Source: Anaerococcus senegalensis JC48 (GTDB lineage: Bacteria; Bacillota; Clostridia; Tissierellales; Peptoniphilaceae). From it: a stretch of 64,000 bases of DNA. The stretch covers positions 1 through 64,000 of the forward strand of contig NZ_HE578909.1 in assembly GCF_000321005.1 (NCBI RefSeq). Reading direction: 5' to 3'. Position numbers and translations under genes: made by a program. Shown here piece after piece: positions 8,794 through 18,096 of the stretch; the first letter of the stretch is position 1, and every line of letters starts with the position of its first letter. The notes beneath the pieces are model-generated. The model did no database searches. It saw only the letters and a list, made by a program, of their open reading frames with translations, and was not told the DNA's origin.

Positions 8794-9603
8794 CTAATAA
8801 TCATTTATAATATCGCCAAGTGGATCTCCAGTATTATTTGATCCATTTGATGAAGATGATTCTTTAAGTTTTAAATAAATAAGAGCAAGTGAAAATCCTA
8901 CTACACCAAGTCCAATTAGTGTTAGTTGTGGGATTGCTGCAACTGCAAAACCAATGGCAAAAAATGGCCAAGTTTCTTTTGTACTCATCATATTAATTAC
9001 CATTGCATAACCTACTGCTGCAACCATTCCTCCACCTACTTCCATACCATGTGTTAACCAATCAGGCATAGAATTTAAAACTCCTGTTACAACTTTTGGT
9101 GATACGAAACAAAGTGCTGCTGCAGGAATTGCAATTCTAAGTCCTTGCATTAAAACTGCAAGCATATGAAGAACTTCTATTTTTCTAAAATTACCATCTT
9201 CTGCTGCTGCATCCATTCCGTGAACTATTGGAATTGATAAAGTTCTTGCTATCATTGTTAAAAATAGACCTGCTACTGAAAGTGGTATAGCTACTGCTAT
9301 TGATGTATTTATAGCATTGTTTATATTTCCTGATCCATCTTGTAAAGCTAAAACCATAATTATAGAGCTCGCTACTGATGCAAGGGCTGCATCTGGAGCT
9401 ACAGCTGCTCCTACATTTGCCCAACCAAGAGCGATCATTTGAAGAGCACCTCCAAGCATAATTCCTTCTTTTAAATGTCCACTTACAAGTCCAATCAAAG
9501 TACAAGCTACGATTGGTTGGTGAAATTGGAATTGGTCTAAGATTCCTTCCATACCTGCAAGTAGAGCAACCATAACAATTAAAATAATACTAATTGCTGA
9601 CAT
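8794..9603 (-). CDS. manY: PTS mannose-family transporter subunit IIC
   Basis: A 269-residue hydrophobic IIC subunit. Typical elements are GMEGILDQFQFHQPIVACTL, IMLGGALQMIALGWANVGAA and the GGMVAAVGYAMVINMM segment. It is almost entirely transmembrane with a short Ser/Asn-rich cytoplasmic tail. It forms the sugar-translocating unit with IID and receives phosphate through IIB. The start lies nine bases after the IIAB stop with a GGAGG site, as usual for manXYZ operons. Confidence 0.95.
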   Translation of the reverse strand: MSAISIILIVMVALLAGMEGILDQFQFHQPIVACTLIGLVSGHLKEGIMLGGALQMIALGWANVGAAVAPDAALASVASSIIMVLALQDGSGNINNAINTSIAVAIPLSVAGLFLTMIARTLSIPIVHGMDAAAEDGNFRKIEVLHMLAVLMQGLRIAIPAAALCFVSPKVVTGVLNSMPDWLTHGMEVGGGMVAAVGYAMVINMMSTKETWPFFAIGFAVAAIPQLTLIGLGVVGFSLALIYLKLKESSSSNGSNNTGDPLGDIINDY

Positions 9604-9612
9604 AATTCCTCC

Positions 9613-10614
9613 TTAAGCCAAACCAAGTTCTGATTTTGCTTTTTTCATAATATTTTTAAAGTTTTCCGGTTGATTTGCTGGAACTTTTCTAACATCAATT
9701 TTTACTCCCTTATCGAGTAATTTTTCATAAGTTTCAACATCTTCCTTACCCATAGAAACTGTAGAAGTTACATAAGCTTTTCCTTGTGAGTGAGACATTG
9801 ATCCAAGATTTACTTCTTTTAAATCAGCTCCCAAATCAATAAGTGCTAGGGCATCTTGTGGTGTTTCAAATAATAACATAGCTCTTGTATCACCAAAACG
9901 TGGATCTTTAAAAATTTCTGCCATTTTCCAAACTGGTACAACGTGAGCTTTAACTCCTGGAGGTGCTGCCTCCATTATCATTGATTTACGAAGTTCATCC
10001 TCACTTACATTGTCACTTACAACAATAATCCTTGAAGGATTTGTTGCCTTTGTCCAACTTGTAGCAACTTGTCCATGAAGTAATCTTGTATCAATCCTTG
10101 CTAGGACAATATTAATTTTTCCGCTTCCTATTACAGTTCCTTCTGGAATCGATCCCGAAACTGTTGGAACATTTTCTTTAACATCTTCTTTTTGATTTGA
10201 ATTGTTATAGTCGTCCATCAAGGATTCTGGTTTTGTTTTTACTCCCTCTTTGGCAGGTTCTAACAAGGCTTTTGCAAGATCGTGTGATTTTTCTTCCATA
10301 AGTCTTGAACCTAGCGCTTCAATTAACATGGGTAAATTAAGTCCGGTAAGAACTGCCCAATTTTCTTCGTGACCATCCATAAGAGCTGAAACTTGATTAA
10401 ATGGTGTTCCACCCCATAGGTCAACTAAGAAAAGTATCTCTTGGCAATCAAGTTTTTTGACTTTTTCTTCAAGTTCAGCCCTTAAATCATCAGGACCCAT
10501 TGAAGGTAAGAGAACTGCTGTTTCTAATTTTTCTTGTTCTCCGAAAATCATTTCACCAGATTGTCTTATACCATTAGCAAATTCACCGTGACTTGCCAGT
10601 ATAATACCTATCAT
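9613..10614 (-). CDS. manX: PTS mannose-family fused subunit IIAB
   Basis: A 333-residue cytoplasmic phosphocarrier. Residues 1-125 are IIA with the phospho-acceptor His in LASHGEFANG (His9) and VDLWGGTPFN. A linker of about 40 residues rich in charged and polar residues joins it to IIB (from about 165), which has ARIDTRLLHGQVATSW with its phospho-His and EAAPPGVKAHVVPV. It passes phosphate from HPr to the incoming sugar. It is the first gene of the operon, with AAGGAGGGGAG before the ATG. No dedicated regulator lies next to it, and no catabolite operator could be recognised upstream. Confidence 0.95.
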   Translation of the reverse strand: MIGIILASHGEFANGIRQSGEMIFGEQEKLETAVLLPSMGPDDLRAELEEKVKKLDCQEILFLVDLWGGTPFNQVSALMDGHEENWAVLTGLNLPMLIEALGSRLMEEKSHDLAKALLEPAKEGVKTKPESLMDDYNNSNQKEDVKENVPTVSGSIPEGTVIGSGKINIVLARIDTRLLHGQVATSWTKATNPSRIIVVSDNVSEDELRKSMIMEAAPPGVKAHVVPVWKMAEIFKDPRFGDTRAMLLFETPQDALALIDLGADLKEVNLGSMSHSQGKAYVTSTVSMGKEDVETYEKLLDKGVKIDVRKVPANQPENFKNIMKKAKSELGLA

Positions 10615-10784
10615 TTACTCCCCTCCTTAAATTATATTGATTTATTTTATAAACCTAATTTAATTCTACACTATTTTTCGAAAATTTTTAAATATTTTTT
10701 TAAAATCATTTTTTTCCTATTAATGAGATAAAATTTATTTAAGAGTATAGTCCTAGTAATAAATATTAAAGAAAGGATTTATTA

Positions 10785-13643
10785 ATGGAAAAATATAACT
10801 TAATAAAAAATAAAAATTATGAAAAACTTGGTCTGGATGTTTTTTTGTATGAGCACAAAAAATCTGGAGCAAGAATTAATTATATAAAAACAGATGACAA
10901 AAATAAAACTTTTGCCATAGCTTTTAAAACTCCCCCTGAATCTTCAAAGGGAATTTCTCACATTTTGGAACACTCTGTTTTAAATGGATCAAAAAAATAT
11001 AGGACTAAAGAGCCTTTTATGGATATGGTCTCTTCAAGTCTTCAAACTTTTTTAAATGCAATGACCTATCCTGACAAAACTGTTTATCCTGTGGCAAGCG
11101 AAAACGACAAGGACTTTTTTAATCTGCAAGATGTTTATTTGGATGCAGTTTTTAATCCAAGAGTTTTAAATAAGGAAGAAATTTTCTTACAAGAAGGAAA
11201 ATCTATAAAAATTGATGAAGATGGAAAATTTTCTGTATCTGGAGTTGTTTATAATGAAATGAAGGGAGCTATTACAAATCCTGATACTCACATTATAAAT
11301 GAAATAAATAAATACCTTTATAAAGATTCTTGCTACCAATATATTTCAGGTGGAAAACCCTATGATATTTCAAAATTATCCTACGAAGAATTTTTAGATT
11401 ATTACAAAAGATTTTACCACCCATCCAACGCCGATATTTTCTATTATGGGGATATGGATATTGAAAAATATTTAAAAAATCTTGATGAAGAATATTTATC
11501 TAATTATGATAAAAAAGAAATTATAGCTGATTGTAAAGTTAAGGAAAATTATTACCAAAAACCAATTTTCACATCTTTTCAATCAAATAATGAAGATAAA
11601 AATAAATCTTATCTAACATATTCTTTTTTAACCAACAAAAGATCAAATATAAAAGACCAATTGGCAAATACCATTTTATCAATTGCCCTTTTTAATTCAG
11701 ATTCTTCCGAAATTTCCCAAAGAATTTACAAGGAAATTTCTCCTGAAAGTTTTTATGCAAGAACAGGTTACGGGGATATATCTTCCATTCAAATTACTGC
11801 CCAAGGCACATCATATGAAAATTTGGATATCTTTGTTCAAATCATAGAAGAAGAACTTAAAAAATATGCTCACCACATTCCAAAAGATTCTCTAAGAGCA
11901 GCCCACGCTCTTTTTGATTTTTCACAAAGAGATCAAATAAATTCAGCTACAAAGGGAATTGAATATATACTAATGCACAATTTGGATAATGAAATTTTTG
12001 AAAGTTTAAATTTGATTGATTATATAAATGAATTGGGTGATTTGATTGAAACTGATTATTTCGAAAAACAAGTAGAGAAATATTTTCTTAATAACAAGAC
12101 TAAATTAGTTCTTGTAGCAAAAGCTGATAAAAATCATTTTAAAAATATAGAAGAAAAAATCGACCAGGACTTAGAAGATTTGAAAAAATCATTATCAAAT
12201 GATCAAATCGAAGATTTAAAGAAAAAAGAAGAAAAATTAAAAGCCTTCCAAGAAAAAGAAGATTCAAAAGAAGACAAAGAAACAATACCAAGTCTTGAAA
12301 TTAGTGACATAGATCTTGAAATAGAAAAAGTTCCAAGAAAAATCGAAGATGATAATTTTAAATTTATCTATCACGACCTTGATAGTGCAGGAATGATTTA
12401 TAGTGAATTATTTTTTGATATAAACCATCTAGACATTGAAAAGCTCAAATACCTTTGCCTAATTTCAGACTTTTTGGGATCAATCGATACAAAAAAATAT
12501 TCCTACCAAAAATTGGATGATATAATTCCAATAAATATGGCAGGTCTTAATTTCACCATCCAAAATATAAAAAATAAGGACGGAGAGATTAACAATTTTA
12601 TAAAAATTTCCTTTAAAACTACCCTTGATAGGTACGAAAATTCTCTTGAAATAACAAAAGAAATAATGGAAAACACTGATTTTTCAGATGAAAAAAGAAT
12701 TAAGGATATTTTAAAACAAATTAAGGCAATGTTTGAGATGAATATGTATGATTCTGGTCATAGCCTTTCTTTAACTCGTTCTTTTTCACATTTTGATAAA
12801 CTTTCATACATCAAAGATGAGCTTACAGGCTTTGGCTACTATGAATTTATAAAGAAAATTTCCAAAAATGTAGAGGATGATTTTATTAAATTTAAAGAAA
12901 AATTGGAAGATTTGCATAAAGAAATTTTCTCAAAAAATCTATTAATCAATATAACATCATCTAAAAATGATTATATAAAGGCAAAAGAGATTATTAAAAA
13001 AGAATTCTCTAACCTTGATGAAATAAAAAAGGAAAAAGCTCAAATCAAATTTGAAAAATCTTATTATAAGGAAGGAATAATTTCTGATGCTAATGTAAAT
13101 TATGTATCTATGGGAGGAGATTTGAAAGAATTTTCTGATAAGAAATTAAATATTTTAGCCCTTTCCTCATCAATTATTTCAAATCCCTACCTACATGATT
13201 TAATTCGTGCAAAAGGCGGAGCTTATGGAGCAGGTCTTATGATTGATAAGTACGGAAATATTGGAACATATTCTTACAGAGACCCACACATTAAAAAAAC
13301 AGTGGAAAATTACAAAAAAATCCCTCAAATTTTGGAAAATTTAAGGCTTGATCCAAATGATTTGAAAAACCAAAAAATTTCAAAAATGGGTTCATATTTA
13401 AAACCACAATCTCTTCAAGCCAAGGGATCTTTAGATTTTATAAGATATTTACAAGGTTTTTCTTATAAAGAACTTGAAGAAAAACTTATGGATATTAAAA
13501 ATGCAAGTTTAGATGATATAATGAATTTAAGAGATGATTACAATAATATTTTAGAAAAAGATAATTTAACAGTTTTTGGAAACAGAGAAAAAATTCTAGA
13601 AAATAAAGAATATTTTGATAATATTATAGACCTTAATTCTTAA
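10785..13643 (+). CDS. M16C zinc metalloprotease (PreP/insulinase family)
   Basis: A 952-residue single-chain M16C peptidase resembling presequence protease and the Firmicutes homologues. The inverted zinc motif HILEH gives His59, Glu62 and His63, and the distal Glu lies in GVVYNEMKG. The four M16 half domains are joined by a charged helical hinge near residues 460-515 (many Lys and Glu). The C-terminal half has AKGGAYGAGLMIDKYG. No signal peptide is seen, so it probably degrades peptides in the cytoplasm. It is a single-gene unit with AAAGGA before the ATG and is transcribed away from the PTS operon. Confidence 0.92.
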   Translation: MEKYNLIKNKNYEKLGLDVFLYEHKKSGARINYIKTDDKNKTFAIAFKTPPESSKGISHILEHSVLNGSKKYRTKEPFMDMVSSSLQTFLNAMTYPDKTVYPVASENDKDFFNLQDVYLDAVFNPRVLNKEEIFLQEGKSIKIDEDGKFSVSGVVYNEMKGAITNPDTHIINEINKYLYKDSCYQYISGGKPYDISKLSYEEFLDYYKRFYHPSNADIFYYGDMDIEKYLKNLDEEYLSNYDKKEIIADCKVKENYYQKPIFTSFQSNNEDKNKSYLTYSFLTNKRSNIKDQLANTILSIALFNSDSSEISQRIYKEISPESFYARTGYGDISSIQITAQGTSYENLDIFVQIIEEELKKYAHHIPKDSLRAAHALFDFSQRDQINSATKGIEYILMHNLDNEIFESLNLIDYINELGDLIETDYFEKQVEKYFLNNKTKLVLVAKADKNHFKNIEEKIDQDLEDLKKSLSNDQIEDLKKKEEKLKAFQEKEDSKEDKETIPSLEISDIDLEIEKVPRKIEDDNFKFIYHDLDSAGMIYSELFFDINHLDIEKLKYLCLISDFLGSIDTKKYSYQKLDDIIPINMAGLNFTIQNIKNKDGEINNFIKISFKTTLDRYENSLEITKEIMENTDFSDEKRIKDILKQIKAMFEMNMYDSGHSLSLTRSFSHFDKLSYIKDELTGFGYYEFIKKISKNVEDDFIKFKEKLEDLHKEIFSKNLLINITSSKNDYIKAKEIIKKEFSNLDEIKKEKAQIKFEKSYYKEGIISDANVNYVSMGGDLKEFSDKKLNILALSSSIISNPYLHDLIRAKGGAYGAGLMIDKYGNIGTYSYRDPHIKKTVENYKKIPQILENLRLDPNDLKNQKISKMGSYLKPQSLQAKGSLDFIRYLQGFSYKELEEKLMDIKNASLDDIMNLRDDYNNILEKDNLTVFGNREKILENKEYFDNIIDLNS

Positions 13644-13710
13644 ATATATGAATTTTCTTTTTAATATATTTAAGCTTTGCCATTATATATTAAATAAATA
13701 TTAAAGATGA

Positions 13711-13738
13711 TTTAAGATTTTAAGCTTTCGGGTATAAT
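13711..13738 (+). promoter_or_regulatory. Promoter of the xpaC-telA unit
   Basis: TATAAT at 13733-13738 is preceded at 16 bases by TTTAAG (13711-13716), a weak -35. The predicted start of transcription is only about 10 bases before the Shine-Dalgarno AAGGAG, so the leader is very short. Confidence 0.5.
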
Positions 13739-13755
13739 TTTATTAAGGAGTGTTT

Positions 13756-14874
13756 ATGACAAATTTTGATAAAGAAAATGAAAAATCTTTGGAAAATAGC
13801 CTAAATAAGGCTATAAACGACATGGATTTTTCTGATATTAGTGAAAAATTAAAAAATAGCTTAGATAATTTTATTGATAAAACTATGGCTTTTATAAATT
13901 ATAGACCAAATAATAAAGCTCTAGTACAAACCAAAAACCCTCAGGTTTGTGTGCAAAATTTACCCGAAAAAACCAAATCTGGACTTTTGAAAACTGGTGG
14001 CATTTTTTCATTTATAGTAACTTTTGCATCTAGCATGTCTTTTATTGATGGAGATCCTGATATGTTTTCAAATTTAATTATGGCTATAGTTTTTGGAGTT
14101 TTTGGAGTTTTTTCTTGGAAAAGAGCAAAGGAAATTGACACAATTTCTAAAGATTACACTAGATTTCTAAGAGAGCTTGGTCATAATACTGTAATTCCCG
14201 TAAGAGATTTGGCATCATCAGTTCAAAAATCTGAAAAAGATACAATAAAAGAGCTTATGTATATGATGGATAAGGGATATTTTAAACAAGCAAGAATTGT
14301 AGAAAATGATTCATTGTTTTTGCTTGATATCCCAACTTTCAAATTATACAAAACTCAAAAGTCCCAACTTCCCCATACAAGTTATGAGGAAAATAAAAAA
14401 ATAGAAAATCAAGCACATGATGAAAACAGCAAAAATAAAGCTGAAAATATATTAAAAACTTCAAGGGAAAACTTAAATTCGATCAATCTTTCAATTTCAA
14501 GAATAAAAAACAGAGATTTTCTTGAAAAGGTAATAGAGATTAAAAAAACCATAGAAAACATTGTAAATATAGTAAAAAGATATCCAGAAAAGTCCTATAT
14601 TTTGGATAAATTTATCGATTATTATTTGCCAACAACTGTCAAATTAATTGATGCCTATACAGAATACGAGATAATGGAATCAAATGATCCAAAAATTAAA
14701 AATTCTCTTTCAGAAATAGAATCTTCCATACAAACAATCAATGAGGCCTTTGGAAAAATCCAATTGGAACTTATGGAAGATAGGACTATGGATATAAAGA
14801 CTGATATAGATACAATGAAGCTTTTGTTAAATCAAGAAGGATATTTAGAAAAAGATTGGAGCAAAGATGAGTGA
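13756..14874 (+). CDS. xpaC: XpaC family protein (5-bromo-4-chloroindolyl phosphate hydrolysis protein)
   Basis: A 372-residue protein of the XpaC family, partner of TelA/YaaN. It has an N-terminal helical part, two hydrophobic segments (about residues 78-95 and 104-118), a region with YTRFLRELGHNTVIPVRDLA, and a C-terminal coiled-coil half. The ATG at 13756 is chosen because AAGGAG is five bases upstream; the longer frame starts with a GTG inside that site. The biochemical role is unknown; the family name comes from a colour phenotype. It overlaps telA by eight bases, as in B. subtilis, where the pair are neighbours. Confidence 0.85.
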   Translation: MTNFDKENEKSLENSLNKAINDMDFSDISEKLKNSLDNFIDKTMAFINYRPNNKALVQTKNPQVCVQNLPEKTKSGLLKTGGIFSFIVTFASSMSFIDGDPDMFSNLIMAIVFGVFGVFSWKRAKEIDTISKDYTRFLRELGHNTVIPVRDLASSVQKSEKDTIKELMYMMDKGYFKQARIVENDSLFLLDIPTFKLYKTQKSQLPHTSYEENKKIENQAHDENSKNKAENILKTSRENLNSINLSISRIKNRDFLEKVIEIKKTIENIVNIVKRYPEKSYILDKFIDYYLPTTVKLIDAYTEYEIMESNDPKIKNSLSEIESSIQTINEAFGKIQLELMEDRTMDIKTDIDTMKLLLNQEGYLEKDWSKDE

Positions 14875-15973
14875 TATTAAATTAAGGTTAGATGGAGCCG
14901 ACCAAGATCCAAAACTAGAAGAAGTTTCTTATGACAAAAAAATTAAAATAGATAAATCTATCAAATTTTCACCAGAAGAAGAAAAACAAATTGACGATTT
15001 TTCTAAAAAAATAAATCTAGAAGATTCAAATATAATTTTACAATATGGGGTTGGAGCTCAAAAAAAGATTTCGAATTTTTCAGAAAAAACTTTAAACACC
15101 GTAAAAAATAAAGATCTTGGTGAAATTGGTGGGCTTTTAGATAGTGTAGTAACTGAGATAAAATCAATGGATCAAGATGATAGTGGAGTTTTTGGATTTT
15201 TTAAAAAACAAAAATCTAAAATGGAAAATATGAAATTAAGATATCAGTCAACAGAAAAAAATATTGATGAAATTTCCAAGGCCTTGGATAATCATCAAAT
15301 AACTCTGCTTAAAGATATTTCCATGCTAGATCAAATGTATGAATTAAATGAAGATTACTACAAGGAACTTTCTATGTATATAGAAGCTGGAAATAGAAAA
15401 CTTCAAAAAACTTTCGAAAAGGATATTCCTGAGCTTGAAAATAAGGCGCAAACATCAAATCTTCCAATGGATGCTCAAAAGGCAAATGACCTAAAAGCTC
15501 AAGCAAATAGATTTGAGAAAAAACTTCACGATCTAGATTTAACAAGAATGGTTTCAATGCAAATGGCTCCACAAATTAGGATGGTTCAATCATCAAATTC
15601 AATTATGGCTGAAAAAATCCAAACAACAATTGTAAATACAATTCCTCTTTGGAAAAATCAAATGGTTCTAGCCCTTGGCATGAGCCACACAGAACAAGCA
15701 ATACGCGCCCAAGAAGCTGTAACAAATCTAACTAATGATTTATTAAAATCAAATGCTGACAAATTAAAACAAAACACAATCGATACAGCAAGAGCAACAG
15801 AACGCGGTATAATAGACCTTGATACAATCAAACACACAAACGACACTTTGATTGAAGCCATCGATGAAGTAAGAACTATTCAAATAGAAGGAAAGAAAAA
15901 CAGAGAAGATGCCAAAAATGAACTTGGTAGACTTGAAGAAGAATTAAAAAGAAATTTATTAAAAAATAGTTAG
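14867..15973 (+). CDS. telA: TelA family protein (toxic anion resistance)
   Basis: A 368-residue cytoplasmic, largely helical protein of the TelA/KlaA/YaaN family, linked to tolerance of tellurite, phage or cell-wall-active agents. Conserved pieces are LLDSVVTEIKSMD, LDQMYELNEDYYKELSMYI, and the C-terminal QMAPQIRMVQSSNSIMAEKI and IPLWKNQMVLALG. Coiled-coil propensity is high throughout. It starts inside the end of xpaC, so the two are coupled. Confidence 0.93.
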   Translation: MSDIKLRLDGADQDPKLEEVSYDKKIKIDKSIKFSPEEEKQIDDFSKKINLEDSNIILQYGVGAQKKISNFSEKTLNTVKNKDLGEIGGLLDSVVTEIKSMDQDDSGVFGFFKKQKSKMENMKLRYQSTEKNIDEISKALDNHQITLLKDISMLDQMYELNEDYYKELSMYIEAGNRKLQKTFEKDIPELENKAQTSNLPMDAQKANDLKAQANRFEKKLHDLDLTRMVSMQMAPQIRMVQSSNSIMAEKIQTTIVNTIPLWKNQMVLALGMSHTEQAIRAQEAVTNLTNDLLKSNADKLKQNTIDTARATERGIIDLDTIKHTNDTLIEAIDEVRTIQIEGKKNREDAKNELGRLEEELKRNLLKNS

Positions 15974-15981
15974 GAGAAAAA

Positions 15982-16242
15982 ATGGCAGAAAAAATAGAAT
16001 TCAAATTTGACACTCAGCTTTTAATAGCAGGAGAAGATTTAGACGAAGACGAAATTTTTGATCATATAACAGAAAATTTTGAAGGAGATAGTCTCCTTGC
16101 AGTTGGAGATGAGGATTTAATAAAAATTCACTTTCACACAAATAGACCATGGGAAATATTAGAATATGGCCAATCAATTGGAGATATATTTGATGTAGTA
16201 GTAGAAAATATGCAAAGACAAGCAGATGGACTAAAAGGATAA
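15982..16242 (+). CDS. Stand-alone FakA/DAK2-type C-terminal domain protein
   Basis: An 86-residue acidic protein that looks like one domain of the fatty-acid kinase FakA (YloV/DAK2 family). The characteristic run is GEDLDEDEIFDHI, GDSLLAVGDEDLIKIHFHTN, then ILEYGQSIGDIFDVVVENM. In FakA this domain follows the kinase domain and ends in NM..Q, as here. No kinase part is present and there is no sign of truncation: AGGAG lies seven bases before the ATG, nine bases after telA, and a strong terminator follows the stop. It may bind a partner or lipid-kinase complex; the role is inferred. FakB-type DegV proteins are its usual functional companions, and one is encoded at 59040-59906. Confidence 0.75.
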   Translation: MAEKIEFKFDTQLLIAGEDLDEDEIFDHITENFEGDSLLAVGDEDLIKIHFHTNRPWEILEYGQSIGDIFDVVVENMQRQADGLKG

Positions 16243-16246
16243 AGAA

Positions 16247-16279
16247 AAAAGACAGGAATTTTTCCTGTCTTTTTGTTTG
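16247..16279 (+). terminator. Terminator of the xpaC-telA-FakA-domain unit
   Basis: A 12-bp perfect stem AAAAGACAGGAA / TTCCTGTCTTTT (16247-16274) with a 4-base loop and T-rich tail. The same AAAGACAGGA stem recurs at 17440-17465 on the other side of corA. Confidence 0.9.
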
Positions 16280-16301
16280 TCTTGGAATAAAAAATTATAC
16301 T

Positions 16302-16340
16302 CTGAGATCTCTCGACTCATTTCATTCGCTCGAGATGGGT
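16302..16340 (+). repeat. Partial copy of dispersed palindromic element (core only)
   Basis: Read on the minus strand this is ACCCATCTCGA, 16 bases of variable sequence, then GAGAGATCTCA. It is the same core as in the elements at 39448-40075, 50334-50493 and 58576-58747, but the outer parts are not recognisable. It lies in the spacer between two convergent units. Confidence 0.75.
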
Positions 16341-16404
16341 ATGTGTTCGATTTTTTTATCGTCAAAGTTTATATATTAATAATGCATGTGTCCTACTTTT
16401 CTTT

Positions 16405-17355
16405 TTACCTATCAAATTTTTTAAATAATAAATAAACCAAAATTACACTAATTAAAGAAATTCCAATCACATAAAGATAACCAAAATGCCATTTTAACTC
16501 TGGCATATTTTCAAAATTCATTCCATACCAGCCGGTTATTATTGTGATTGGTGTAAAAATCGTAGTAACAACCGTCAAAACTTTCATGGTATTATTCATA
16601 GAAAGATCCATCTTTGATGTATAAGAATCTTTTACATTTGTAATATATCCACTTAAATAAGAAATATTTGAAGAATATCTTTCAACTCTAAATAAAACTG
16701 ATTTTAAATGCTTTATATCATCGTCATCAAAAATTTCATTTTCATTTTCCATAAAAACTTCCAAGGTATCAAGAAGTCTTTCGTAGGAAGCATACAAATT
16801 AAGGGCCTTGTGCCTGTTATCAGAAATTACTTCTATACTATTTCTGAAATTTCTATTTTTTATAATAGCATCTTCTACATCAGCTGTTGAATTTTTAATT
16901 TGGTTAAAAATTCTTGTATGATTATTAACTAGAGAAGTAATAAAATATTTCAAAAGTCTTCCTGGAGACCTTGCTGAAAATTTCTTTGTAAGCATTTTTC
17001 TAAAAGCCTCTGTTGTTGATTGATCTCTATCATATAAATCAACAATAATAAGCCTATTATTTTCTATGTAAAATCCTATTAGGTCTGATGTTTCAAGATT
17101 TCCCATAATATCCAGCATTTCAAGAATGGCAAAGGTATAATTATCTTCAACTGCCATATAAGATTTTTTTGCAGTATCTGACATAAGTAAATCAATTATG
17201 GCATCATCTAGGTTATAAGTTTTGGCAAAATCAATAAAGCTTGCCTTGCCCAAATACATTAAGTAAAAATCATCATCTTCTATAACATCATAAAAACTGG
17301 ATATATCAGTCATTTCAAACCCATTATCCGTATCAAATTTATATATATAATCCAT
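16405..17355 (-). CDS. corA: CorA family magnesium/divalent cation channel
   Basis: A 316-residue protein with the CorA layout: a large soluble N-terminal domain, a long helix, and two transmembrane segments at the C-terminus. The selectivity motif is YGMNF, followed by ENMPE in the periplasmic-type loop (about residues 282-290). The last segment ends in LLFKKFDR. CorA pentamers carry Mg2+ inward; some family members move other divalent ions. It is a single gene with AAAGGAG before the ATG, and is bounded on both sides by terminators with the same stem sequence. Confidence 0.93.
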   Translation of the reverse strand: MDYIYKFDTDNGFEMTDISSFYDVIEDDDFYLMYLGKASFIDFAKTYNLDDAIIDLLMSDTAKKSYMAVEDNYTFAILEMLDIMGNLETSDLIGFYIENNRLIIVDLYDRDQSTTEAFRKMLTKKFSARSPGRLLKYFITSLVNNHTRIFNQIKNSTADVEDAIIKNRNFRNSIEVISDNRHKALNLYASYERLLDTLEVFMENENEIFDDDDIKHLKSVLFRVERYSSNISYLSGYITNVKDSYTSKMDLSMNNTMKVLTVVTTIFTPITIITGWYGMNFENMPELKWHFGYLYVIGISLISVILVYLLFKKFDR

Positions 17356-17437
17356 TTTTTCTCCTTTGTTAGGAAATTTTATATATCTATTATAACTATA
17401 TGAATTATAAAAAATAAGTCAAATAATCATTAATATG

Positions 17438-17466
17438 AAAAAGACAGGAAATAAATCCTGTCTTTA
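17438..17466 (-). terminator. Terminator of the GntR-ABC operon
   Basis: Stem AAAGACAGGA / TCCTGTCTTT (17440-17465) with a 6-base loop and a minus-strand TTTTTC tail, directly after the permease stop codon. The stem is identical to that of the terminator at 16247. Confidence 0.85.
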
Positions 17467-18096
17467 AAAATCTTTATTTTCAAAAATTTTAATTGAAGAA
17501 AAAATTGAAAGTAGATGAAAAATTATAGTTATGGCAAATATCAATAGAGCTAAAAGAGTCTTATCCATGCTTAAACCCTTATTTACATATTCCAAAATCC
17601 ATTCTTTGTTTGAAGAGATGGTTGAGAAAAATGCAAATACGACAAAGTATAAAATCACAAAGATAAACCTTGCCTTTTCTGCCCCAAACTTATACATCAA
17701 AGGAAGTTCAATAACCCCAACTATGCTAGTTATGAAAAATAGGGATGATATAATTAAGAGCATGGGGATTTCTTTTGTAAGAGGATTTTTGTCAAATCCA
17801 ACTACAAAAGCTAGACCTATTGCAAAAAGAGCCATAAATAAAATCATCAAATACCTTGAAATAACAATTTTTTTCCTAGAAATTCCACTTGATACTAAAT
17901 ATTTATTTGTTGAATATTGGTTGTCAATTCCAAAAACCATACCCAAAAGTATTACTGGAACTAGGATAAAAAATAAGGGAATTAAAACCAATTGATTTTC
18001 CTTATAAAAATAAAGTCCCAAGGCAATTATAATTACAAATTGTAAAATTAAGGCTTTTTTTATTGAAATCAAATCTTTATATATCAAGGCTTTCAT
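17464..18096 (-). CDS. ABC-2 type permease of a GntR-controlled exporter
   Basis: A 210-residue membrane protein with about six transmembrane segments. It has the layout of small ABC-2 permeases found with YtrA-type regulators: a short cytoplasmic start, then FVIIALGLYFYKENQLVLIP, an intracellular loop with GIDNQYSTNKYLVSSGISRKK, and four more hydrophobic segments. The substrate is unknown; relatives respond to cell-wall antibiotics or bacteriocins. Its start overlaps the ATPase gene by 20 bases. Confidence 0.85.
   Translation of the reverse strand: MKALIYKDLISIKKALILQFVIIIALGLYFYKENQLVLIPLFFILVPVILLGMVFGIDNQYSTNKYLVSSGISRKKIVISRYLMILFMALFAIGLAFVVGFDKNPLTKEIPMLLIISSLFFITSIVGVIELPLMYKFGAEKARFIFVILYFVVFAFFSTISSNKEWILEYVNKGLSMDKTLLALLIFAITIIFHLLSIFSSIKIFENKDF

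Noticed and set aside
9191-9505. 104-codon minus-strand frame inside manY
   Set aside because: Shifted frame of manY, rich in Ser, Arg and Cys with no family resemblance.
17531-17995. 154-codon plus-strand frame inside the ABC-2 permease gene
   Set aside because: Antisense to a gene with operon overlap and start signals; no independent signals.
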